Assembly (NCBI RefSeq): GCF_041438805.1
Contig: NZ_CP109190.1
Span: 3,100,001 to 3,164,000, forward strand
DNA length: 64,000 nt
Direction of reading: 5' to 3'
From: Streptomyces sp. NBC_01707
GTDB lineage: Bacteria; Actinomycetota; Actinomycetes; Streptomycetales; Streptomycetaceae
In this document: positions 29,879 through 38,528 of the stretch, piece by piece
Layout of the letters: each line of letters opens with the position of its first letter
Position numbering within the stretch: the first letter of the stretch is position 1
Notes under the pieces: model-generated
Databases searched by the model: none
The model's input: the letters and a program-made list of their open reading frames with translations, nothing else
Told to the model about the DNA's origin: nothing
Program-made: the position numbers and the translations under genes

Positions 29879-29892
29879 CCCGCATCGCCCCA

Positions 29893-29924
29893 ACCGGCCC
29901 ATGGTTCATCCGCCATGGGCCGGT
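29893..29924 (+). terminator. Terminator after the hydroxylase operon
   Basis: ACCGGCCCATGG (29893-29904) pairs perfectly with 29913-29924 across an 8-nt loop, 15 nt after the large-subunit stop. Confidence 0.7.
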
Positions 29925-29993
29925 GAGTCATGCCTGTAGCTCGCTCACTATCAAAATGCCTGTTCAGACGGGGTTCACTTCGTTATGAAATTT

Positions 29994-30035
29994 AAGTGCT
30001 TAGTTGTTGACCCCTAAGACACTTCTTTCTAGGGT
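29994..30035 (+). promoter_or_regulatory. MFS promoter with overlapping MarR-type dyad
   Basis: TTGACC (30007-30012) and TAGGGT (30030-30035) are 17 nt apart, a very good vegetative promoter. A dyad AAGTGCTTAG (29994-30003) / CTAAGACACTT (30014-30024), differing by one inserted base between arms, straddles the -35. A repressor bound here would block RNA polymerase. The left arm nearly repeats AAGTGCTAG of the marR/hydroxylase spacer. Confidence 0.65.
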
Positions 30036-30068
30036 CGCCGCAACTCCTCTGTTCGCGGAAGGATCCCC

Positions 30069-31433
30069 ATGTCAATCGTGGCCACCGGCCCCACCGTGAG
30101 CTCCATCTCGGCCAGGCTCGAACGCCTGCCGAGCTCTCGCTGGCACATCAAGGTCCGTACGCTCATCGGCGCCGTCACGTTCTTCGAGGCGTTCGACCAG
30201 TTGCTGACCGCCTCCGCACTGCCCGTCCTGACCGAACAGTGGAAGCTGAGCACCGGCCAGGGCACACTGATCGTCACCAGCGGTTCGGTCGGCATGCTGC
30301 TCGGCGCACTCGTCGCCGGCTGGCTCGGCGACCGCATCGGCCGGGTCCGTACCGTCGCGCTCGGCGTGGCCGTGACCGCGCTGGCCAGCCTCGCCGTCGC
30401 CGTCTCGCCCGGCTTCGCCCTGTTCACCGCCTTCCGGTTCGTCCAGGGGCTCGGCATCGGCGGCGTCGTGCCCGTCGCGGCCACGTACATCAACGAGATA
30501 GCACGCGCCGACCACCGCGGCCGGTTCGTGCTCCTGTACGAGCTCATCTTCCCGGCCGGTCTGGCCTCGGCGACCCTGGTGGCCAGCTGGGTGGTGCCCA
30601 GCTTCGGCTGGCGTGTGATGTTCCTGATCGGCGCCCTGCCCGTGCTGCTGGTGGTCGTCCTGCGCCGCCAGGTCCCCGAGTCGCCACGCTGGCTGCTCTC
30701 CCGCGGCCGGGTCGAGGAGGCCGAGCAGGTCATCGCCCGGATCGAGCAGGACGTCGAGAAGTCCATCGGCGCGCAGCTGCCGGAGCCCGGCCCCTCGACA
30801 GCCGTCGAGACAACCCGCGGCGGCCTGCGCGACCTGTTCACCGGCCGCTATCTGCGGCGCACGGTGGTCGTCTCGGGTCTGTGGTTCGTCGCGTACTACG
30901 TCAACCACGGCATCGCGACCTGGCTGCCCTCGCTCTACACCAAGACGTTCGGCCTCGATCTGCGCACCGCGCTGAACTACTCGCTGCTGAGCAATGTGAC
31001 CGGGCTGATCGGCTGTCTCCTCGTGGCCCTGATCATCGACCGGGTGGGCCGCCGGATCTCTCTCACCATCGGGCTCGGCGGCGCGGCGGTCGCCCTGCTC
31101 TCGCTGGCCGTGTCCGGTGCCACCTCGGGCGGACAGGTCGCGGTCTGGGCGTCGGTCGCGACACTCTTCGTCTTCGCGACCAACGTCAGCCTGTACCTCT
31201 ACACACCGGAGCTGTACCCGACCCGCAGCCGTGCGCGCGGGGCGTCGTTCGGCGGGGTGTGGAACAGGCTCGGTGTCATCCTCGGACCGATCGTGGTGGG
31301 CGCCATCATCGGCTCGGGGGGCAGCCTGACGATGGTCTTCGCCCAGCTGGGTTGCATGGCCGTGGTCGGTGCGGTGATCGCACTGTTCGCGGTGGAGACC
31401 AAGGGCAGGACGCTGGAGGAGCTGAACTCCTGA
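30069..31433 (+). CDS. MFS transporter (metabolite:H+ symporter / sugar-porter-like type)
   Basis: A 454-aa protein with twelve predicted transmembrane helices in two halves. The loop 2-3 signature is GWLGDRIGRVRTVAL and the second-half counterpart IDRVGRRISLTIGLGG. PESPRWLLSRGRVEEAEQVIARIE follows helix 6, as in the sugar-porter/aromatic-acid groups. It has its own promoter 33 nt upstream of the ATG with a dyad like that before the hydroxylase operon, so it probably imports the hydroxylase substrate or exports a product. A 22-bp stem terminator follows. Confidence 0.9.
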   Translation: MSIVATGPTVSSISARLERLPSSRWHIKVRTLIGAVTFFEAFDQLLTASALPVLTEQWKLSTGQGTLIVTSGSVGMLLGALVAGWLGDRIGRVRTVALGVAVTALASLAVAVSPGFALFTAFRFVQGLGIGGVVPVAATYINEIARADHRGRFVLLYELIFPAGLASATLVASWVVPSFGWRVMFLIGALPVLLVVVLRRQVPESPRWLLSRGRVEEAEQVIARIEQDVEKSIGAQLPEPGPSTAVETTRGGLRDLFTGRYLRRTVVVSGLWFVAYYVNHGIATWLPSLYTKTFGLDLRTALNYSLLSNVTGLIGCLLVALIIDRVGRRISLTIGLGGAAVALLSLAVSGATSGGQVAVWASVATLFVFATNVSLYLYTPELYPTRSRARGASFGGVWNRLGVILGPIVVGAIIGSGGSLTMVFAQLGCMAVVGAVIALFAVETKGRTLEELNS

Positions 31434-31448
31434 GCCGCCTCCCGATGC

Positions 31449-31502
31449 ACCTACGGCTCCGGCCGGGACCCGCTCTGCGCGGTCCCGGCCGGAGCCGTAG
31501 GT
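31449..31502. terminator. Bidirectional terminator between MFS gene and ribF
   Basis: A perfect 22-bp inverted repeat (31449-31470 with 31481-31502) with a 10-nt loop lies between convergent genes, 15 nt from the MFS stop and 10 nt from the ribF stop. It is one of the strongest stems in the window. Confidence 0.88.
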
Positions 31503-31512
31503 GAGCGAAGGA

Positions 31513-32466
31513 TCAGCCCCGGTCGTACGCCGCGACCAGCTCGCCGGCCCGCTTCACATCGGCGGCGATCGCCACGAGAAGGTCGTCGAGCGAGTCGAAC
31601 TTCGCCATGCCTCGGACGTACGCGAGGAAGTCGACGGAGACATGGAGTCCGTACAGGTCAAGACCCACGCGGTCGATCGCGTACGCCTCCACCGTCCGCT
31701 CCGTGCCGTCGAACTGCGGGTTCGTGCCGACCGAGATCGCGGCGGGCATCGTCTCGCCGTTCGCGTTCAGCCAGCCCGCGTACACGCCGTCGGCGGGGAT
31801 CGCGGTGTGCGGCAGGGTCTCCACGTTCGCCGTCGGGAAACCCATCTCGCGGCCACGCTGTGCGCCGCGCACCACGATGCCCTCGACGCGGTGCGGACGG
31901 CCCAGGATCTCGGCGGCACCCGCCACATCGCCCTCGGCGACGAGCCGGCGGGTGAGGGTGGACGAGAACGGCTCCCCGCCGCCCGCCTCGCCGCTCACAT
32001 ACAGGTCGATGACCTCGACGCTGTAGTCGTACGTCGCACCGAACTCGGTGAGAAGCTGCACGTTCCCCGCGGCCTTGTGGCCGAAACGGAAGTTGGGACC
32101 CTCGATGACGAGCTGCGCGTGCAACTTGTCGACCAGGACCTTCACGATGAAGTCGGCCGGCGCCAGCTTCGAGAACTCGGTCGTGAACGGCAGGATCAGC
32201 AGCGCGTCCACTCCCAGCTCGGCCATCAGCTCGGCGCGCCGGTGGTGCGGGGCCAGCAGCGGCGGATGGCTGCCGGGCCGGACGACCTCGCTGGGGTGCG
32301 GGTCGAACGTCACGACGACCGAGGGCACTCCCAGCTCGCGCGCGCGCTCCACGGCCCTGCCGATGATCAGCTGGTGTCCGCGGTGCACCCCGTCGTAGGA
32401 GCCGATGGTGACGACGCTGCGTCCCCAGTCCTGGGGGATGTCCTCCAAGCCACGCCAGCGCTGCAC
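31513..32466 (-). CDS. ribF: Bifunctional riboflavin kinase / FMN adenylyltransferase
   Basis: A 317-aa enzyme making FMN and then FAD. The N-terminal adenylyltransferase has GSYDGVHRGH, equivalent to GxFDGxHxGH, and the C-terminal flavokinase has GREMGFPTANV. Length and domain order are standard for RibF. It stands at the 3' end of the nusA-infB-rbfA-truB block, 43 bp after the frameshifted protease-like gene on the same strand. A strong stem-loop closes the unit. Confidence 0.97.
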   Translation of the reverse strand: MQRWRGLEDIPQDWGRSVVTIGSYDGVHRGHQLIIGRAVERARELGVPSVVVTFDPHPSEVVRPGSHPPLLAPHHRRAELMAELGVDALLILPFTTEFSKLAPADFIVKVLVDKLHAQLVIEGPNFRFGHKAAGNVQLLTEFGATYDYSVEVIDLYVSGEAGGGEPFSSTLTRRLVAEGDVAGAAEILGRPHRVEGIVVRGAQRGREMGFPTANVETLPHTAIPADGVYAGWLNANGETMPAAISVGTNPQFDGTERTVEAYAIDRVGLDLYGLHVSVDFLAYVRGMAKFDSLDDLLVAIAADVKRAGELVAAYDRG

Positions 32467-32509
32467 TGTGACCGCTCCTCGCCCGAACCTGTGTACGTGG
32501 GTTTACCTC

Positions 32510-35500
32510 TTATGCAGGTCTAAGACTGCCATGCCCCCGGCCCGGGGCCTGCATCGGCATCGTCATCGCGGTGGACAGGGTCTCCACGGTCCGCCGCGCA
32601 CCGGGGCCGACGACGGCCGCCCACTCCTGCGGCGCCTCGGCCAGCCATCCGGTGACCAGCCGGGCGAATCCGGGCACGTCACGGGCCAGTTCGACCAGCC
32701 GGCGGTCGAAGCGGGCCGCCCCTTCGGGGGTGCGGACGAGCAGCATCCCGGTGCGGTGGACCAGCGCTCGGGTACGGGCCGGCGCACGCCGTGCGGATCC
32801 GGTCGCCGCCGCACAGAGCAGTGCATCGAGCACGACCGGGTCGCGGTGGGCCCCCTGCTCGAACTCCAGCAGCATCTCCAGCAGCTCGGCGCGCAGCGCC
32901 CCCGAAGCCGGGGTGCCTGGCGCGGCCAGCACCTCGGCGAGCGCGCCACGCACGGATGCCGGGGCCGGACGGTCCCGCAACAGACCGCTCATCAGGGGCA
33001 GCAGCAGAGCGCGGGCGGCGGGCCCGCGTTCCAGCCTGCGGTCGACGTACGCGGCAGCGTGCGCGCCGTCCTCAGGATGGCTGTCGACGTACGCCCGCAC
33101 CAGACCGGCCGCGTGCAGGGCCAGCGCCGGGGCGTCGATCCCGGCGAGCGAGCGCAGCACCTTGCCCGCACCGTCACCGGGCCGGGTGATCGCCTCCCGG
33201 AACGCGGCGACCACCGGCTCGTGATGGGTCGGCAGGGCGACGACGAGCTCGGCCGCGGACAGATGCGGATCGCCCTGCACGAAGATCCGCAGGGCCTGCG
33301 GCAGATAGCGGTCCCGGGTCCGCGGATCGCGTACCAGGAGGGTCAGCGCGGCTCCGTGCAGGTCGGCGTCGGCGGGGTGGGCCAGCAGGGCGAGCGCGGA
33401 GCGCCGCAGCAGTGCACGATCGGCTTCGGCGGTCGCATGCGGTGCGGTGACGAGCCCGTACGTGGCGGCGGCGCCCCGAAGGACCCGCCGGCCGGCATCG
33501 CGGGCCCAGCGCTCGACAGCCCGGCACAGCGCGGCCGGCTCGTCCTCGGCCAGCGCGGTGAGCAGTTCGTCGGCGCGCGGCTGGCCGGTCGCGACGAGGG
33601 CGTCGGTCAGATCGTCGACGGCGAGGGCACGACGGGCGTACAGGAGCGCCTGCGCGGCCGCGGCGACGGTCGGCCGCATCGCCACACCGTCCTCGGCGGG
33701 CAGCGGGCGCTCATCGGTGAACCAGAGGCAGAGCAGGGGCTGCACGATCCGGGGCCGGGCGACGAGCCGTCCGGCCACCACATCCAGGAACCGCTCCTCG
33801 CCGCTGTCCCCGCCCCCGTCACGACAGGCGACGACCCGGCCCCGTCGGCCGTCGCGGTCGCCGTCCCACCGGTCTCCGCGCGGCGGGCCGTCCGCAGGCA
33901 CCAGCCGGCGCAGCAGGTCGATCCGGTCCGCCTCGGGCAGCCGCAGCCGGCGCCAGAACCACGGGCCGAACTCGGCGTACGCCCCCAGGGAGTGTCGGCG
34001 ATGTCCCGGGCCGGGCGGGACATCGCGGGCGCCTCCTGGCTTCCCCGTCCCTCCCTGCGCGCCGGACCGCCGGACGATACGACCGGCGAGAAGCCGCAGC
34101 ACTTCCACGTGCGGCCCGGCATCGGGCACCCGGAGCAGTGTCTGCGACAGGAGATGAGCCGCCCACCAGGAGGCGTCGTGCAGCGGGCCGGCGTCCTCGG
34201 CCCCGCCGGGCCGGGCGGCGCCCTCGTCCGGACCGGCCGCAGCCGCCGGATTCGCGGTGCCCTGCCGTCGGGACGCCGTGGCCAGGGGAGTCCGTCCCGG
34301 TGGACAGCCGGTCGACGGCCTGGATCAGATCGGCCAGCCGGTCCAAGGCGTCGATCAGATCGGTCAGCCGGCGGGACAGCGCGGCAGCGCCCTGCCTGCG
34401 GCCCAGGAGCAGGAGGGCCTGGATCACCGGGCCGATTCGATGGCGCGGTACGGGGAGCGTGTGGGGTTCGTGCGCGGACCTCGCTCCCGAAGCCGCGTCG
34501 GCCTCCCGCACATGCCCCCGTACAGGCCCCTGCTCGGAGGCAACCGACGTCCGGCGGCCGGTCCGCGGGCTCCGCTGGACCGGAACGCGTTCCCCCGCCG
34601 TCCTGGCTCCACCACCGCCCGGTACCTCCTCGTGCCACCGGTGCACCAGAGACCGCAGCGCCTTGTCCAGGTCCAGATGGACGCCCTGCACCCAGTCCCC
34701 CAGCTCCTCGTGCGCGAAGCGATAGCCCCCACCCGCCGGGACCAGCAGGCCTTCGGTGAGGACCGCCGACGCCCATCCCGTGCGCCAGGGGAAGACCTCC
34801 TCGAACGCCGCACGGTCCAGCTCCCCCTGCCCCGGCCCGAGACAGCGGCGCGCCGCTTCGTGGACCCGTCCCGTCACCCGGGCGGCCAGCCGCCGCACCG
34901 CCGTGCCCCTGAGCACCGGACGGGACGCCGCGGCGATCCGGACCGCGATGCGCAGGCACATCAGGTCCAGGTGCGCGCCGAAGACGTCGTCCGTGTCCGG
35001 CCGTCCGGCCACGTCCTCGGGGAGCGCCGCGCGTACCTCGGCGAGCAGCCGCAGGGTGAGCGGATGCCGGTCGTGGCCGGGGGCCAAGGCGTCGGCCGGG
35101 ATGCCGTATCGGTCCCGGGCACCCTCGGCCTGGCTCGCGGTGAGGTCGGCGAGCCGGACGGCGGACGGCAGCCGGCGGGCCGGCCTTGCCGGGCGGTGCA
35201 GCGCTCCGGGCGGGCAGAGCGCACCGGCCGTCTCCCAGTACTCGGGCCGGCAGGCGACCACCAGCCGTGCCCGGTTGCTCCGCAGCCAGTCGACCGTTCC
35301 CGCCGTCCACCGGTCCAGCCGGTGAGCGAGTACGGGCGGCATCTCCTCGGGGGCGTCCAGCAGGACGAGCAGCGGGCGCCCGGAATCGGCGGCGAGCCGG
35401 GCCACCCGCTCGGGGGTGGCCGTCGCCATGTCGCCGCCGGCCCCGGACGCCGTGACGATCCGCCCGGCCTCCCCGAGAGCGCGGGAGATCGCGTCGGCGA

Positions 35501-36416
35501 CCGAGCCATCGTCGGCCAGTAGATCGGCGCCGCGCAGCCAGAGGGTCAGGGCGGGGTCGCAGCCGCGGGCCCGGCGGGCGGCGAGCGCGGCGAGTTCGGT
35601 GGTGCGGCCGGTGCCGGGCTCCGCGACGAGACCGAACACGACCGCAGGGCGTTCCCCGGCGGCCGTGAACGCCGTGAACTCCGCAGTGATGTCCGGGCGT
35701 TCGACCGGATCGGGCCAGGCGCTCGGACCTCCCGCGGCCCCGATGGACATGGCGGCGAGCTGCAGGGCACCGGCAAGGTTGAGGTCGCGTCCGTATCCGG
35801 GGACGGTCGTCGCATTGCGCCGCAGCAGCTCGCCGAGCGGCTCGACGGTCTCCGCGCCCACCAGCGGCACGGCGAACCCGGCGGCGCTGTGTTCGCCGCG
35901 CAGGGCGGTGCCGACCACGGCGATGACCGCACCGCTGTCCGGATCGACCACGGGCCCGCCGACCGCCGCCCCGCGCAGCCGCAGGGCGTCTCGGCCGTCC
36001 GTGCCGAGCGCCAGCTCCATCGCGGCGCCGACCCGGTAGGAGCGGTCGGTCGCGGTGTACGTCACCGGGGCCACGCCCAGCACACGCGCCTCACGCCAGC
36101 CGTGGGCGGCGATGCGTACGTACGTACCGGCCTCGATCCGGTCCCGCAGGACGATCGGCAGCGGCTCCACGCCGAGGACGTCGAGTCCGCCGGTACGCAC
36201 CAGCGCGAGGCCCAGCTCCGGGAGGGTGGTGATCGCATCGGCCTCGACGCGGCAGCTGCGATCACCTGTCCCGTGCAGTACGAGTCGCAGCAGGCCGTCG
36301 ACCGCTTCGTGACTGGTGACGACCGTGCCGCGGTCGTCCGCGACGAACCCCGTCCCTCGCGGCCGGCCGACCGGATCGCAGATACGTACCAGCGTCGACC
36401 GGTCCCCGCTTCCCAT
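32510..36416 (-). pseudogene. Trypsin-like-domain / P-loop NTPase / helical-repeat protein, interrupted by a frameshift
   Basis: One gene of about 1300 codons read in two frames. From ATG 36416, residues 1 to about 190 resemble a trypsin-like protease (GTGFVADDRGTVVTSHEAV with His36), but the Ser site reads GAAVGGPVV, with Val152 in place of Ser. Residues about 255-560 form a STAND-like NTPase with AEPGTGRTT (Walker Lys replaced by Arg271) and Walker B LLVLLDAPEE. The reading frame changes near 34262 at a CCC run (GGG on the coding strand). Downstream, the other frame carries family-like helical sequence (EDAGPLHDASWWAAHLL onward) to the stop at 32510, while the first frame decays into Arg/Gly/Pro-rich text. 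Removing one G restores a continuous protein. It may be a sequencing error or a genuine inactivation. It lies between truB and ribF. Confidence 0.8.
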
Positions 36417-36555
36417 GGTCCGACGTTAGGTCGGCAGTGATCAGCGCGAGAACCACTCGGAGCAAACGCGCCCCCGAGTGCACCCCTGATTCACTCCGAG
36501 CGCCTGCTCGTGGGGGTGAATTCGTGGGTTCCGGTGGACAGACACCCCTAGGGGG

Positions 36556-36591
36556 ATCGTGGAGCGGGCGGGGGGCTGCCCGCTCCACGAT
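36556..36591 (-). terminator. Terminator downstream of truB
   Basis: ATCGTGGAGCGGGC (36556-36569) pairs perfectly with 36578-36591, loop 8 nt, about 45 nt past the truB stop. It would isolate truB from the protease-like gene that follows. Confidence 0.75.
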
Positions 36592-36636
36592 GAGGCTCCG
36601 GTGTCCGGTCGCGATCCCGGCGCCGGTGGCCTGCCG

Positions 36637-37536
36637 TCAGCCGAAGACGGCGAGGCTCTTGGCCTTGCCCTTCTGCTCCTCGACCAGTACCAGGAAGGTG
36701 CCGTCGGGCCCGAAGACCGCGACCGGGCCCGGCGGGTACGAGGGCATGTCCAGCCGCACCCCGTTCAGCAGCAGCTTGGCCCGCTTCTCGTCCACGTCCC
36801 AGCGGGGGAACGCTGCGGCGGCGGCCTCCGCGACCGGCATCACCGTCAGCTCCTCCTGGTGCTGATCCAGCGTGCGCGCCGCATCGAGACCGTACGGACC
36901 GACGCGGGTGCGCCGCAGAGCGGTCAGATGCCCACCGACACCCAGCCCGGCGCCGAGGTCACGGGCGAGGGCACGGATGTACGTGCCCGAGGAGCAGACG
37001 ACGGAGACGACCAGGTCGACGACCGGCGTCCCGTCCTCCGCGACCGCCTCGCGGACGTCGTAGACGTTGAAGGACGAGATCGTCACCGGCCGGGCCGGGA
37101 TCTCGAACTCCTCGCCGCCGCGCACCCGCGCGTACGAGCGCTTGCCGTCGATCTTGATGGCGCTGACCTTGGACGGCACCTGCATGATCGCCCCGGTCAG
37201 CGCCGCGACACCGGCGTCGATGCCCTCACGCGTGACGCCCGACGCGTCGGTGGACGAGGTGATCTCGCCCTCGGCGTCGTCCGTGACGGTGTCCTGGCCG
37301 AGCCGGATCGTGCCGAGGTATTCCTTCTCGGTCAGTGCGAGATGGCCCAGCAACTTGGTGGCCTTCTCGACACCGAGCACGAGAACGCCGGTCGCCATCG
37401 GGTCCAGCGTGCCGGCGTGCCCGACGCGGCGGGTGCGGGCGATGCCGCGCATCTTGGCGACGACGTCGTGCGAAGTGAAGCCGGACGGCTTGTCGACAAT
37501 GACAAGGCCGTCCGGCGTCCTGTTCTGCTGTGTCAT
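36637..37536 (-). CDS. truB: tRNA pseudouridine(55) synthase
   Basis: A 299-aa enzyme that isomerises U55 in the T-loop of tRNAs. The catalytic motif is [12 protein letters not shown] with Asp45. The [13 protein letters not shown] start and the [15 protein letters not shown] motif are canonical. A C-terminal PUA-like part ends SLAVFG. Its ATG overlaps the rbfA stop (ATGA), coupling the two genes. Confidence 0.97.
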   Translation of the reverse strand: MTQQNRTPDGLVIVDKPSGFTSHDVVAKMRGIARTRRVGHAGTLDPMATGVLVLGVEKATKLLGHLALTEKEYLGTIRLGQDTVTDDAEGEITSSTDASGVTREGIDAGVAALTGAIMQVPSKVSAIKIDGKRSYARVRGGEEFEIPARPVTISSFNVYDVREAVAEDGTPVVDLVVSVVCSSGTYIRALARDLGAGLGVGGHLTALRRTRVGPYGLDAARTLDQHQEELTVMPVAEAAAAAFPRWDVDEKRAKLLLNGVRLDMPSYPPGPVAVFGPDGTFLVLVEEQKGKAKSLAVFG

Positions 37537-37997
37537 TCGGAGGCTGAGCCCTCGTTCTCGTCGGACTCGTCCGCCTCGTCCTCCGGCTTGCGGTACGGAT
37601 CGGCGTCACCCGCGTACTTCGCGCCGGTGGACACCTCGCGGACCTCCGCGTCCTTGGCCCGCGCCTTGTCGAGGAGGTCCTCGATGGTGCGGGCGTTGTC
37701 CGGCAGGGCGTCCGGGACGAAGGCCAGGGTCGGCGTGAACCGGACCCCGGTCTGCCGGCCGACCTCGGAGCGGAGCACGCCCTTGGCGCTCTCCAGCGCA
37801 GCGGCCGAGGCCGCCCGCTCCTCGTCGTCGCCGTAGACCGTGTAGAAGACCGTGGCCTCCCGCAGGTCGCCGGTGACCCGGGCGTCCGTGATGGTCACGA
37901 ATCCGAGCCGCGGATCCTTGATACGCCGGTCCAGGGTCTCCGCGACCACGACCTGGATGCGATCGGCCAGCTTGCGGGCCCGCGCGTTGTCGGTCAC
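37533..37997 (-). CDS. rbfA: 30S ribosome-binding factor RbfA
   Basis: A 154-aa KH-type ribosome maturation factor acting on 16S rRNA helix 1. Conserved parts are [43 protein letters not shown] and [11 protein letters not shown]. An acidic C-terminal tail ([15 protein letters not shown]) is typical of actinobacterial RbfA. GTG 37997 with AGGAAG upstream gives [10 protein letters not shown]; the longer open frame upstream is not family-like. Coupled to truB. Confidence 0.95.
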   Translation of the reverse strand: MTDNARARKLADRIQVVVAETLDRRIKDPRLGFVTITDARVTGDLREATVFYTVYGDDEERAASAAALESAKGVLRSEVGRQTGVRFTPTLAFVPDALPDNARTIEDLLDKARAKDAEVREVSTGAKYAGDADPYRKPEDEADESDENEGSASE

Positions 37998-38029
37998 CGG
38001 TCCGTCACTCTTCCTTCTGGGTTGCTTAC

Positions 38030-38068
38030 GGTCCGACGCCTGCGGGGTCCGACGCCTGCGCGTCGGAC
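38030..38068 (-). repeat. Direct repeat plus hairpin between the DUF503 gene and rbfA
   Basis: GGTCCGACGCCTGCG occurs twice (38030-38044 and 38046-38060). The second copy is followed by an inverted segment, so GTCCGACGC (38047-38055) can pair with GCGTCGGAC (38060-38068). It lies about 33-70 nt upstream of the rbfA start and could act as an attenuator or processing stem. Confidence 0.5.
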
Positions 38069-38097
38069 GGTGCCGCGTCGAACAGTTCTGACGTTGT

Positions 38098-38391
38098 TCA
38101 GTCTTCGTCGCTGTGCAGCCGCCGTCGAACCGACAGCAGCTCCACCTCGGGCCGGGCGGCGACCAGCCGCTCGCACCGGTCCAGTACATCTGTGAGGTGT
38201 CCGGTGTCCCCGGAGACCACGGCAAGGCCGATCTCTGCCCTGCGATGGAGATCCTGTCCGCCCGTCTCCGCCGCACTCACCGCGTACTTGCGCTGCAGCT
38301 CGGCGACGATCGGCCGGACGATGGAGCGTTTCTCCTTCAACGACCGTACGTCGCCGAGGAGCAGATCGAAGGACAGTGTCCCCACATACAT
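38098..38391 (-). CDS. DUF503 (YlxP-like) protein
   Basis: A 97-aa DUF503 protein with the family core [36 protein letters not shown], then [27 protein letters not shown] 38391 is the family start; the extra upstream residues in the open frame are not conserved. The gene lies between infB and rbfA as in most Gram-positive bacteria. Its function is not established; a ribosome-related role is suggested by context. Confidence 0.92.
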   Translation of the reverse strand: MYVGTLSFDLLLGDVRSLKEKRSIVRPIVAELQRKYAVSAAETGGQDLHRRAEIGLAVVSGDTGHLTDVLDRCERLVAARPEVELLSVRRRLHSDED

Positions 38392-38471
38392 GTATGTCCG
38401 GATGTCCCGCCGGTTCGGGTTCGCGCCCCGCCAGTGCTTGGCAGGGACACAAGAACCGTACACGGAACGGC

Positions 38472-38512
38472 CGGGGCCGATCGACGGGAATACGACCCGT
38501 CGACCGGCCCCG
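38472..38512 (-). terminator. Hairpin after infB
   Basis: CGGGGCCGATCGACGGG (38472-38488) pairs with 38496-38512 (17 bp, one G-U wobble in the minus-strand RNA, loop 7 nt). It starts 16 nt past the infB stop. Because the block continues downstream, it is more likely a partial terminator or processing site. Confidence 0.65.
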
Positions 38513-38528
38513 ACTGTTGAGGTACGGG

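Noticed and set aside
33607..35310. 567-codon minus-strand frame inside the protease-like gene
   Set aside because: Pro/Arg/Gly-rich third frame overlapping two frames with clear protein features; shadow.
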